DNA from: Tenebrio molitor
Lineage: Eukaryota > Arthropoda > Insecta > Coleoptera > Tenebrionidae
DNA: 64,000 nucleotides
Assembly (NCBI RefSeq): GCF_963966145.1
Contig: NC_091048.1
Location: 6,882,001 to 6,946,000, forward strand
Direction of reading: 5' to 3'
The notes under the pieces were generated by a model. That model was not told the origin of the DNA and made no database searches. It saw only the letters and a program-made list of their open reading frames with translations. A program made the translations under genes and the position numbers. Of this stretch, positions 19,287 to 29,558 are shown piece by piece (position 1 is the stretch's first letter; each line of letters begins with the position of its first letter).

Positions 19287-21079
19287 TGTAATGATCTGAA
19301 TACATTACCTTTCCGCCAAATATTCGAACCTGCGCAAAACGGTAACGAATGTGATCGTGATTGTTATTGAAGCGGAGGAGCCCTACGTTGTGATTTTTGT
19401 TTTTTTTTGGCGGAAAAGGTTCGGAATGCAAACGATGAGGGTTCCAGTTGGAAGAGTGCCGCAAAATAAAACACATATGAGGGACGCAAAATACCTTTTA
19501 TTGAAAAATGCCTGTGATAACGTTGATTTTCCGCGAACAAATGAAATGAATCCAAAATTAACGGGGGCCAAGTATAACAAAGTAAAGAAAATTAACTAGC
19601 TGAGGCCATCGCAAAAACAAACAACAATATTAATACAGCAAACAAACACACGGGAAAATGACAACAAAAATGACAAGTTAAAGGTTGCAAAACAAGTAAA
19701 CAAATTATAAGGCAGTTATCACAGACAGGGACGGATAAAAACCCTCTCCAAAACCGTATCCCAGGTATTACTCATATTTTACAATTCAAGTTATGACAAT
19801 TTCAAGTTTAATTAATAACTACGCCGTCAAGGTACGCCAACGGGAGCTTAGAGCTGAAGGTAACAAACTCTCGGCCGCGAGGGGACTCAGAAGAATAATC
19901 TGAATCATCTTGAGATCAAGCGACGTTTATAGATATTCGGGGTCGTACGATTAGCATTCCTAGACCGCAACCGCAAAGACCTAGGTCCGCCGTCCCCCAC
20001 CAACCGTTTTCCGAGAAACCCCCGAAATCTCTATAACCTCGACGGAAGCTTCACGAAAACATCCCGAAGCCGCTTCCGCAAAGACTTAGGTCCGCCCCCG
20101 CTAACGGCTCTAAATAACCGTAGCTTCCACAGAAATTTACTAAACAACCCCACGACTTCCTGATTGTCCCCTAGCTCCCATTGGGGCGCACTTACAACAT
20201 TTTACTTTAACTCTTCCGAAATCTAGCGGCGCTTAGCAACAACACAAAGAAAAACCCGAGTTTAATTCAATCGAACAAAGCGTAACATTAAACGATGAGA
20301 AAATTCAGCAAAACAAAGCGCAACATTAAACAATGTTAAAATAAGCAAAACAAAAACGCAACATTAAACAATGAGCAAATAAAAGAGAACAAAGCGCAAA
20401 GTTAAATAACGATAAAATAAAAACGCTTTAAATGGCACACATACCGGTAAGCAACATAAATAACGAATACAATAATCGCTGGCTGGTCGAGTGCCGTTAG
20501 AAAATGTTAGTGAAAGCAAAACAAAATGGACGCGCGCGGCTACTAATTTTCGAAATTACCAGATTGCCAAAAAAAATGAACCTCCCGGGGAAAACTTAGG
20601 GATAACGCTTAAAATTAACAAATGGGCGCTTCTCGAAAGAAACAGCATGCAACAAAATAATATTTACAACATACCCTTGCCACGTGGTCCTGGTCCAAAA
20701 AAAAAAAAAGACAACAAACGTGGGATAAATTACCCGTGTGGATTAAAAAAACGCCGGATTCTTCACGGAGATACAAGATATCTACTCGGGACGGTAGTGT
20801 AATTGGTTCAGATTTAACTTACTAATTTTAGAAATTGGATCACTCTTCGCACGGTGTGTTCGTTTCGAAAAACCAAACAAAAAGTGACCTACCCCCTTCA
20901 ACCACCCGCGCGAGAGCCCGCTTCACCCCCGCTATATTTCCGCTCGCAGAGTTGCCAACCCCCCAGGATGACCAACCCCATTCCTTAGTTCCTAGTCTAG
21001 CCGCTAGTACCTTCACATTTGGCGCGCTCTCGTGGCGCAACCGGGAATTAAAATTAAAATTTTAAACTGGGTCACTACA
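19287..21079. mobile_element. LTR-like insertion, about 1.8 kb, 4-bp target duplication
   Basis: Begins TGTAATGATC and ends GGGTCACTACA (its inverse is TGTAGTGACCC), with GTCT on both flanks (19283-19286, 21080-21083). Unit 1 of the duplication lacks it. It is GC-richer than its surroundings in the last third and carries no recognisable retroelement protein. A solo LTR of unusual length or a non-autonomous LTR element fits best. Open frames such as 20491-20802 are not supported as genes. Confidence 0.65.
20270..20425. repeat. minisatellite-like repeat inside the LTR-like insertion
   Basis: Four imperfect units of about 40 bases, each containing CAAAGCGCAACATTAAACAA followed by an A-rich stretch. 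Confidence 0.65.
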
Positions 21080-21282
21080 GTCTTTGCTTTTTGGACAAGA
21101 GTCAAAGGAAAATATGCAAAAAATCAAGAAGTAATGGAAAAAATTACGTGTTTAGTAGGCTGCAGTGTCATTTGTGAAAGTTTTTGTCAACATATTTAAC
21201 ATTTCTCATCAAAATTTCAGTAAATAATTCTTACACAGTTTACACAAACGATTTTTAGAGAAAATTATTGCGCATGTTCAAA

Positions 21283-22625
21283 ATGGGTAAGCAACGCACC
21301 TCTCTCAGATAATAATATCTTTTAAATCATCAACCCCGATTTCAGCAAATATAACCCTCAACCGAGCAGGTCTAGCAATTCTCCGAATGGCGGATGAAGG
21401 TGGAGACGAAACGGGCGGTTTCGGGAGTTCTGCTTGTGGGAGCAGTGAATGTTCGTCGATCAGAGGGGCGTCGATGCCGAACCCTAAGAACCAAAGTTTC
21501 AGCATGAGAAGCCCGCGTCAGAGGACAATACCGCTTAATGCCAAAGAACAAAAATATTGCAATCAATTCGGTGACAGTTTCAAGCCCGAGCTGTATTCAG
21601 GTTATGCACCGGCTCAATCTTCGGGAAACACTTCACCCCGTACTGCATCTTGGGACATTACACCCGATACTCCTCCATCTTGGGACCGTACACGCCGTAC
21701 GGCATCTCCAGGAAACAGCACACCCTATACAGACATGTTCACAGCTCCGACAAGCACAATATACGACGAAAACGACATCTACTGGCCAACTACTACTCGT
21801 AGTGGAATTGATCCTGGAGCTACCGGAATTGCGTATCGAGGCCTTCCCTCCCCTCTTCCCGCCGGCGGCGTTCCCACCGGCCCTTCCTCCGAGTGTCCTG
21901 CAACTTTTGGTTTGGGTGCCGGTGCAGCAAACACCATGAACCAGTGTCCAGCTGCCGCCAACTTCGTTGCCACGTATAAAGGATGCGGGCCATGTTCACC
22001 TTGCGGCATCGCTGCCAAAAATGCCTCACCTGCTGTTGGTGGCGGCACATTTGTCCGTGGGGGTGCCGCAGTTCCTGGTGGGGGTGCCACACTTGTCCGT
22101 GGGGGTACCGTAGTTGCTGATGGGGGTGCCACATTTGCTGGTGGGTGTGGCGGGAACTGTTCCGACTTTACCCAACCCAGTTTCAACCTGGCGGACAATC
22201 TCATGTCAAGCCGCCTTTCGAACCCGCCGCAGTTTGACTCCACGATTGGCCCACCTTTGGGACAGTCCACCCCCGTACACGTGTCACGCGTTGACCGAAC
22301 AACGGTCACTCAGTCTCCTGCTTCTCCTTGTCCTGCCAAAGCTGCCAGTCTCAGTTCGGCCAATCCAACTCAAGCTAGCTTTAATATACCCTCAATGCAC
22401 CAATCAACGTTAACGGCGAGTCCCGCTTCAGCTGGGCAGAATTTTAGCGGTAGTATGCTGACGGTGTCTCCGGGACAAAACTCGTCGTCGAGAGGTAAAG
22501 ATGAGCTTTCCTCCCAGGTGATGGAGCTCACGGATTACCTTTCAACTCGGGAAAGTCTGAGCATCGAGGAGGGAGTGCGAATGTTTCAAAAGCAGAGAAG
22601 ACAAGATCTCAACGCCACAATGTAG
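21283..22625 (+). CDS. Gly/Ser-rich FQxxRRxxL-tail protein, copy 2, 427 aa
   Basis: Exon 1 again contributes only ATGG (21283-21286). The intron is 59 bases (21287-21345) and exon 2 is 21346-22625. The product begins MANITLNRAGLAILRMADEGG; copy 1 has MGNVAPNRAG, so the second residue differs. Layout matches copy 1: SP/TP-rich N-terminal third, YDENDIYW, KGCGPCSPCG, Gly-rich repeat, C-terminal FQKQRRQDL at about 415-423. It keeps a 32-residue segment (SPCPAKAASLSS...TASPASA) missing from copy 1. Family unknown. An AATAAA lies at 22660-22665, 75 bases before the next start codon at 22740. Good coding conservation between the duplicates supports the frame. Confidence 0.85.
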
Positions 22626-22739
22626 CAAGGAACTTTGTTGATCACCGTCTGAAGTCGACAATAAAAGAACACAAGTCGAAGAAATCTAGATTGCTTTTTT
22701 GTCACTGTCAAAATGTCATCTAGGTGAAAATTATCAGTA

Positions 22740-25700
22740 ATGAGAAGGAGAAGAACTGACACGCAGCAGCTTGTTATACCGAGAGGAATGCTGGGACCGG
22801 AGGAGGTAGCAGTTATTGAAATACCGAAGAGGTTCCATAAGACTCCCGTCGTGGTGCTAAAAAGACGACCAGGAGAACTAGCCCGTATTCGTGCCAGCCA
22901 TTACTTCGTAGAAGCACCCTACGACTTGGACCCCGCAATGAAGAACACTCGGTTTATGGTGATTCATAAGTTTATCCACCATCAACAGCTACTAATCGTG
23001 GGTATTTTCAGAATCCAGATGTCAGTGGTCAAACGGGACAGAATATGACCATGCATCCGCAGACTTTTGCCCAGGTAACTAAAAATGTTCAAATCTATTC
23101 AACGGCTTTACCAATTTGGAAAAAACGTGTCCACTAAAGAAAGAAAGAGCAACTCTTGGTGATGTTGCTAGTAAAGAGTTGGTACAACATTTCACTATGA
23201 ACTTGTACTGCGTGGGTGGAAAGTTTAAATCCCTTGTTTGTTGTGTTCTAGTTGTTAGACTCATTTCAGAAGGTTATGTTTTGACAACTCGACCGCACCG
23301 TCGTCAATACCAAGTTCATATTAATTTTGAACAACGACTGTGAATAGTAGGTTTGTAGAATGAAGTATCTTCTTTCGCACGGACCGCTTCTTTACAAGAA
23401 ACCGTGGGCCTTAGAGCTAGTTAAAAGATAATCCTTTTTCATTTTCTTTGGAGAAAAGATAGACGTTTTGGTGTGAATTTTGTTGGATCTTCAATTATCT
23501 CATCAAATAAAAAGTACCTAATAACTAATAGGTGCCTCGCTCAAGCGTTGCTGAGGTCAAGGAATGAATCCTAAATTGTCTTTTTTTCTATTTTGTCTTT
23601 TCTCTAGTTTTTTTAATAACAAAATCACAGCCTAAATTTACTCCGTTGAACATTCTGACGACGAATAACTACTGGTCACAGGACCACAGCTACCGACTTG
23701 GGAGAGGATTGAAAGCAAGTTGTTTGCAAGTGATATTGCAACCCAAGTTGACCTTCTGAAAGATGCTTCAGCTGTAGCCTTGAGCTTCCGTTTCCGTTAG
23801 ATGAAACACAAACACATCAGATAACGGTCTCGTTCGTTGATGGTGGAAGCTCTGATAGAGACATAGCTCTTTTGTAACTGCATTATCCTTTTCAAATTAG
23901 AACTCAACTCGAAGTTGCCATTGGATGTCAATTTTTATGACACAAAGTGTCACCTCAACAGTGAACATATTTTTACTGTTATTTAAGATACTTAGTTAAG
24001 ACATTCATTCCTGAAATGATCATTGTTTCAGAATCCTTCTAGTTTTAGTAATATGTCGTCTGGTTCGCACCGAGTGGCACACAAGAATGTAACCATGGCA
24101 CTTCCACCTGATTTTGTTCAGGTAACTAAAACTAACGATCAATATAAATTTTAAGAGATTCTTATATCCAAGGAGACAAATTTCAGGAGCCTTCTCGTTT
24201 TAGTAATGTGTCGTCTGCATCGACAGCAGTACCTCAACAGTTTATGGTAATTTTATTTTTTTCTCTCTATTGAATACAGACTGACTTTGAAAGTTGTGCA
24301 GATATTTTAACCAGTGGCAGTACTCCACAATAGGTAACGATTAAGGTAGTAACTAATGATTTATACAAATGTTGATATCTTTCGAGAAAAAGGAGTAATA
24401 GTTTTTCTAAAAATGTGTGGGAGAAACGCAATCTTTATTTAACAGGCCTTGACACTGACCAGAGATAGTGTGCTACATTTATTGAAAAATCCTGGCCTGT
24501 AACTAGAGACCGCCTTGGTGGGAGCCACTGAATTTCATGAAAAAATGGGTGGAACAAAATCATAGTAGACTTATTTTCTATTGTTATTTTATTCAAAATT
24601 AAGTCACTTTGACGCGAACTTCAATATTAAAACCTCTGGTGAAAGGTTTCGTTAAAGGATACTTCCCAAGTTCCTAATGCACGAACCTTTGTAAACTTTG
24701 TGCAGCATCTTCGCGATTTTAGGCTTTTTGAAATAAATAAGCGCAATCTTGGCCGCCAACAAGAAGATCGCATTTTAGTTGTAGAAGAAGAAATTCTTCA
24801 CGAAATTGAAAACCAAACACGAACAAGTAGGTACTCGGTCAAAAGAGACTAATTCTAAATCGAGTTCGGCTTTCGTAGGCACGTGGTGCTGAAGTTTGTA
24901 TTGCAAACGATGGCAAGCATTTTCAGCAACTTTTTTGATGTTTCATTTTATGCTTTTACGTACTCACAATACAATAATTACAGTCTTTTGACTTTGTTCT
25001 TTAAACCTTTGTACATGGTGAAACTCAAAAAAATTGAACAATAAAAATCAGACATAACCTCAAATGACAGAAAAACTTGACATTTTAGGTTGGCCATAAC
25101 CACGATCTAAATACGCTATACGCATAGATTAATATACTGTTATAGGTCAGGTCAGGTCAAGTTAGGTCAGGTCAAACGCTATAAATACGCGTCTTTATTC
25201 TTTGATTTGAAATTTTTTTCAGCGTCTCCTAGACAAAGTGATTCCTTTGATTCTCTTGTAAACCATTAACATTTGTTTAAGGCAAGTTGGGTTATTTTGC
25301 CTTTTTTTAACACGTACTATTCTACGTAGGTACTGGCCTTTATTGAATATAACCCAACTTTTGACTCGATAATGCCATTTCCCTGCTTTTTTGATGTCAC
25401 AAGAAAAACTTCAAAGTGACTTTTAATAATTGTCATTCATTTATGGCACTATAATGATTGGTTTACTTATTTTTTTTAGAAATGTCTAAAAAATGTTGGC
25501 CAAGATTCCGTGTCCGGAATAATACCACCTTAGGTTAAATTATCTACACAACTTTCAAAATCAGATTGCGAATAGTTTTGCCAATGAGTAATTTCAAATC
25601 TGATTGATCAATTGGTCAAATTCAATTTCAATTAAATGTAATTCCAATTACATTTACTTAACTTTGTCTTTATACAGGGTTATTACAAATGATTGTAGTC

Positions 25701-28624
25701 CAAGTGGGCGTAAAAACTGAACGTAAAATATATGGTTGCCGCTCCATATAATCAAAATGATGTGAACACGCCGTTCACACACAGGAGTTAAATTGGGTGC
25801 AAAACAACTCAATATTTTTGGATTCAATCGTTAATTTAAAATAAATAAATAAAATTCTCATCACTGCACTATTCACCTAAAAAATGACAGCAGTAACAGC
25901 GACAAAAATTGACAGTTCACATGAAAGCGGCAAAAATTTCATAATATGGGCATGGCCTGCTTCGACTACAATCATTTATAATAACCCTGTATTTGGACCA
26001 TAGGTTTTTAATCTTCATTTTTATAATAAAAACAATCTTTTGAAAATAGTTTGCATAATTTTTAACTGGAAATCAATTTGAAAGTTTCAATTTAATTTTT
26101 ATAGTTTTATTTAGACATATTTGTAAAAAATGATAAATTCGAACCAAGTTCCACTCAAGCTTCACATTCGTTCTTTAATGACATTATTAAATTTTATAAT
26201 TGTTAATCATTGTTTGCAATTGACAAAATTAACTGCAATTGAATTAGTTGTTAATTAGATTGAATTTTGCTCAACGGGGATTGTAAACAACTTTTATTGA
26301 CCTAATTAATTATTATTTATTAAAGCTATAGGTACTCTTCAAAAAATGACTATTTAATATTGTTCCAGGGAGTTCCTGTTGTCCAACCTACATTCCAACC
26401 TCAAGTCGTCTATCCTCAGCCAATGGTAAATAAGTAACAACGTATTAGAATTCACACATTAGTTCTGTTACTATTACTTCAAAATATTTACAAAACAAAA
26501 GGAAACATCGCATAAACGATGATTTTTCAATATTTTACAGACGAGAACCTTTAAGTTGTGTCCTAATGAAGGAAAAATATCAACCAGAATTGATATATGT
26601 ACCTTATACCTATTTAAAAAAGAAAACACTTCTTTTTAATTAGGTATAATTATCGTATTTTCTATTGAATGTAAACAAAAATCAATAACAAAAGAATAAT
26701 TGTTGAAAAAATAAACTAGGCAAAAATGAATAGGGAATTCCACAATTTTTCTTGGAAAGCAAAATAATTGCCCCAATCCTCCCACGTATTCTTAAACACT
26801 ACATAAATTTGAAATGTGACAGGTACTTGAAACGTTACATTTAATGTGCATATACGTATATTTCTAACAAATTTCATTACAAATTTTAAACTGTAAATAT
26901 AAAAAATTCAAAAATGGAAAAGTTCCCTATTCATTTTTGCTTAGTTTAATAAAAAAAATGATTCTCTTTTTCAATACCTAAAATGAAGGCGGTCTTTGCT
27001 AAAATGCATTCACGTTGTTTTGGCATAATGGAAGGCCCTGGAAATTTAGTATTTAATTTGGCAGTACAGCTGTCTGTTGAATTAGATTATATTGTTCTAA
27101 GTTTGAGGTTATAAATAGCGTCAATGTCTAGTGCATTGTTGTCAGTTTTACTAGTTTGCATTGAAGAATACACTCAGACAAATTTAGCAACATGTTATGT
27201 TTATTTTGATAGGTCTGCATGTCGCACTTTATTGACGGAAATCAAACAGTGTCTCCAACATTTAAAAAATAAATCATGGCCTCCCATTATGCCAAACCAA
27301 CGTAAACGGTGTTTTTTGTTCGACACTGTCAGAATTTGAGAATTTTCTCCTATGTGAACGGATTTTGATAAATGTCACAACTTGTCAAAACGAAACGTCA
27401 AGCTAATTTTAAAGGTTTTAAGCGATTTGGAGCCTTTAAGGGGCTCGTCGAACAAAAAAACGTTGTATTCAACTCGTTCGTGTGTAAATTGGACCTTTTT
27501 TGGCACTCGTGGGCCTTTAAAACGCTCGTTTCACTCGCGTTTTAAAATGGCTCACGCGTGCCAAAAAAGGCCCAATTTACACACAAACTCGTCAAATAAT
27601 AGTATATTATGATACAAGTTTATAAGGAAGCCTTTAAAGCACGCGCGACGAGTTTAACAGCACAATGCGTAGCGGAGTGCTTTTAACGTCGCAAGTGCTT
27701 TAAAGGCCCTTATAAACGTGTATCATACGCTATTTTTTATTATACCTGCACTAAAATCTGAAAATTATAACAAAAAAAAGCATTTTGAAATACCTTTTCC
27801 GAGGTAATCTGTGTCATTAATCGTTGATATAGAAATGGTCAATTGTTGTTGTTTCGTTGCTATCATAAATCGTGTATCAATGTCTATTTATCATTGTTCA
27901 AAATGTAGGTGAATTTGTTGTTACCTAAGCAACCCTTAAAGCTTTAGTGTTTTAAAGGCCCTTTTTCGCACGCATTTTAGTGTCAAAAACAGGGATTATG
28001 ATTCAGGTATAATAAAAACTACTATTAAATAGAATTTTTGCTCTATTTGCTGTATGAAGTTCACAAATTTCTTAATTATTCATCTTCAACTTGACCTAGA
28101 CCACCGAGATCTGGTTGTCTTTCTTAAGGATCGTTTGTAGGTTTCTTGAATTCGCCTCAAGGTAAAAGCTAGGTAGGTACTTTATGAAATTTTACTAATC
28201 ATTGCAGATGTCTCCGCAGATGTCTCCGCAGATGTCTCCGCAGATGTCTCCGCAAAGATCTTTCAACTACAGTTCGGGGCCTGATTATAGTATTTCTGGA
28301 GCCTCTTGTATGTCGGTAAGCAGACTCTTATCTCTAATGCAGATGTAACGAACGTTTTTAACTTTCAGTCTAAATCGGGTTGTGGCGGAGGTTTAAGCGG
28401 TTCAGAAGTAAGTATGAACAATTGGCTGGTAATTAGGTAGTTAACGATTACCGGTTAAAAAGTGTCCGGGACAAGTTGACCTCGTACAAAAAGAAAAAGC
28501 TGAAAAAGAAATGCTGACCAGAAGTTTGGATGAGTTCCAAATGGCGCGTCGAAAATTTCTTGGTAAAGCCAAAGTCTTAACGGCAAAGATATCCAAGATG
28601 TCCATCGACAGTAACGACAGCTGA
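22740..28624 (+). CDS. PRG-IEIP protein with eight phase-0 exons and FQxxRRxxL tail, 265 aa
   Basis: Exons 22740-22958, 23012-23074, 24032-24121, 24187-24246, 26369-26425, 28208-28315, 28369-28407 and 28463-28624. Every exon length is a multiple of three and every intron is GT-AG in phase 0; small introns are 52-65 bases. Residues 14-29 are PRGMLGPEEVAVIEIP. The middle is short Ser/Gln/Pro modules, one exon each (NPDVSGQ, NPSSFSN, EPSRFSN, GVPVVQPTFQPQ, four MSPQ repeats). The last exon encodes a basic helix with FQMARRKFL at 237-245. Acceptor 28462 of the last exon is the weakest call; it was chosen because it keeps phase 0, gives a 55-base intron and yields the tail shared with other cluster proteins. 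AATAAA follows near 28668. Function unknown. Confidence 0.78.
24275..25569. mobile_element. mariner-like element relic in intron 4 of the 22740 gene
   Basis: Ends TACAGACTGACTTTGAAAGT and CTTTCAAAATCAGATTG are inverse over about 36 bases. Inside are fragments of an insect transposase N terminus (GCCGCCAACAAGAAGATCG region, reading like RRQQEDRILVVEEEILHEIE) with stops. A separate MITE (25325-25526) lies in its right part. Confidence 0.75.
25325..25526. mobile_element. partial copy of the CCGGACACGGAATTTTGG MITE
   Basis: Inverted relative to 40897-41148: both share GGCCTTTATTGAATATAA, GACTCGATAATGCCATTTCC and the end GGCCAAGATTCCGTGTCCG. The left terminal repeat is missing or decayed. Confidence 0.7.
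25673..25991. mobile_element. MITE, TACAGGGTTATTACAAATG ends
   Basis: ACAGGGTTATTACAAATGAT at the left is the near-inverse of ATCATTTATAATAACCCTGT at the right, flanked by TA. It lies within intron 4 of the 22740 gene. Confidence 0.8.
26714..26946. mobile_element. MITE, AACTAGGCAAAAATGAATAG family, copy 1
   Basis: AACTAGGCAAAAATGAATAG left and CTATTCATTTTTGCTTAGTT right, with TA on both sides. A second copy at 52606-52789 has nearly the same interior. It sits in intron 5 of the 22740 gene. Confidence 0.85.
27311..27600. mobile_element. MITE with long internal palindrome, copy 1
   Basis: Carries GGGCCTTTAAAACGCTCG inverted against CGCGTTTTAAAATGGCTC and AATTGGACCTTTTTTGGCAC against its inverse. 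The whole block recurs in reverse at 40508-40800. Intron 5 of the 22740 gene. Confidence 0.75.
27601..28016. mobile_element. MITE, GATACAAGTTTATAAGGAAG family, copy 1
   Basis: Starts ATAATATACTAT-like and ends GGTATAATAAAA. It contains the palindromic pair AAGCCTTTAAAGCACGCGCG and GCAAGTGCTTTAAAGGCCC. The complete block recurs in reverse at 63008-63424, including the 3' segment with TAAAGCTTTAGTGTTTTAAAG. Confidence 0.75.
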
Positions 28625-28828
28625 AGGATTATTTTTTTCGTGTTTATTAAAAGTTGTAATTTTGTACAAATAAAAAAAGTTAAAAATGGTATTGGTTTAT
28701 GAGTGGTCTTAAGTAAAAGTCCGTACAAGGATCATTAAAGAATTGTTAAGTGGTTGGGAATGGGAATACAAATGATTTTTAAAATGTACCCAAGTGGAAC
28801 TCTGACGCTAAGTTCTGCAGCAACATGT

Positions 28829-29222
28829 TCAGTCATAAATGGATTTATTAAGAAATCTGACTGAAGATTTCCGTTTTCTCACTGAAGGAGGTCCTGATGT
28901 GGCCCTTCTAGGGGGTGGCTCAGAACTGTCTTTGAGACATTCTGGTTTGAAGTCGTAAGTCTTAAGTGCGGTTTTACCCAACAAAATAATCCTTATTAAA
29001 TCAATTTGTCTCGCTGTAACGCAAGGATTGTACATGGAATCAGACGGCTTCGGAGGTCTCATTCTGAACCACACATTTTCATGCAATTCGCTGATCTCTT
29101 GTGCCGCGTTTTTATCAATGACAGTTCCTTCAATGTAACAAAAACTTTTTTCTGAAACAACAATTTGTCTTATATCATCATCGATTCGTTAACGTCTCAC
29201 CTTCATCATCGTCCATAAACAT
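28829..29222 (-). CDS. small two-exon protein, 114 aa, unrecognised
   Basis: On the minus strand, exon 1 is 29222-29201 and exon 2 is 29151-28829, joined across a 49-base GT-AG intron (GTGAGA...TTTCAG) in phase 1. The product starts MFMDDDEEKSFCYIEG, continues with ISELHENVWFRMRPPKPSDS and a hydrophobic/helical IDLIRIILLG, and ends in a basic stretch (RKRKSSVRFLNK). There is no signal peptide or membrane span. The reading frame is continuous across the splice and the start is followed by an acidic run, which supports a real gene. I do not recognise the family. It is convergent with the 22740 gene and divergent from the ALMS1-like gene, whose ATG is only 336 bases from its own. Confidence 0.68.
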
Positions 29223-29558
29223 CTTGGGGATTTATACTGAAATTTTGAATTTCGCGCTCAATCTTCAAAGTTTGAATTTTAAATTTTAAAATGACGTTTT
29301 ATAAATTCGGCTGTCAAAATTATTTAATTATTTTTTATTGAAATTATTTCATCACAAACGCACAAATCGTGATTTAAAAATTATCAGCGTAGTTTTAAGG
29401 TATTGATAGTTTATACCGTGCGCGTCTGTGTACTCTGTGTGCAACGTTCTTTTTAATCAATTTTGGAGGTTATGTTTACAAACAAGTTTGAATTTTGGTG
29501 AGCTATTGTGGCTTCTTTCATCTTAATTTGTTATCACACTTCTTCTAGAACAGTTCAG
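29223..29558. promoter_or_regulatory. divergent promoter region
   Basis: The 336 bases between two head-to-head start codons must contain both promoters and 5' UTRs. A TCTTCTAG acceptor-like site at 29548 precedes the plus-strand ATG, so a 5' UTR intron is possible. I see no clear TATA box. Confidence 0.5.

Larger units (their letters stand above)
16323..24300 (+). repeat. tandem segmental duplication, unit 2
   Basis: Second copy of the block described for 11327-16322. It is expanded by transposon debris (17158-19165) and by an LTR (19287-21079) that unit 1 lacks. The non-genic block is at 16340-17157. The genes at 21283 and 22740 are complete here, so this unit likely keeps the ancestral 3' end. 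Confidence 0.9.

Noticed and set aside
20491..20802. 103-aa frame in the 19287-21079 insertion
   Set aside because: Low-complexity Lys/Asn-rich text without a recognised motif, inside a mobile element.
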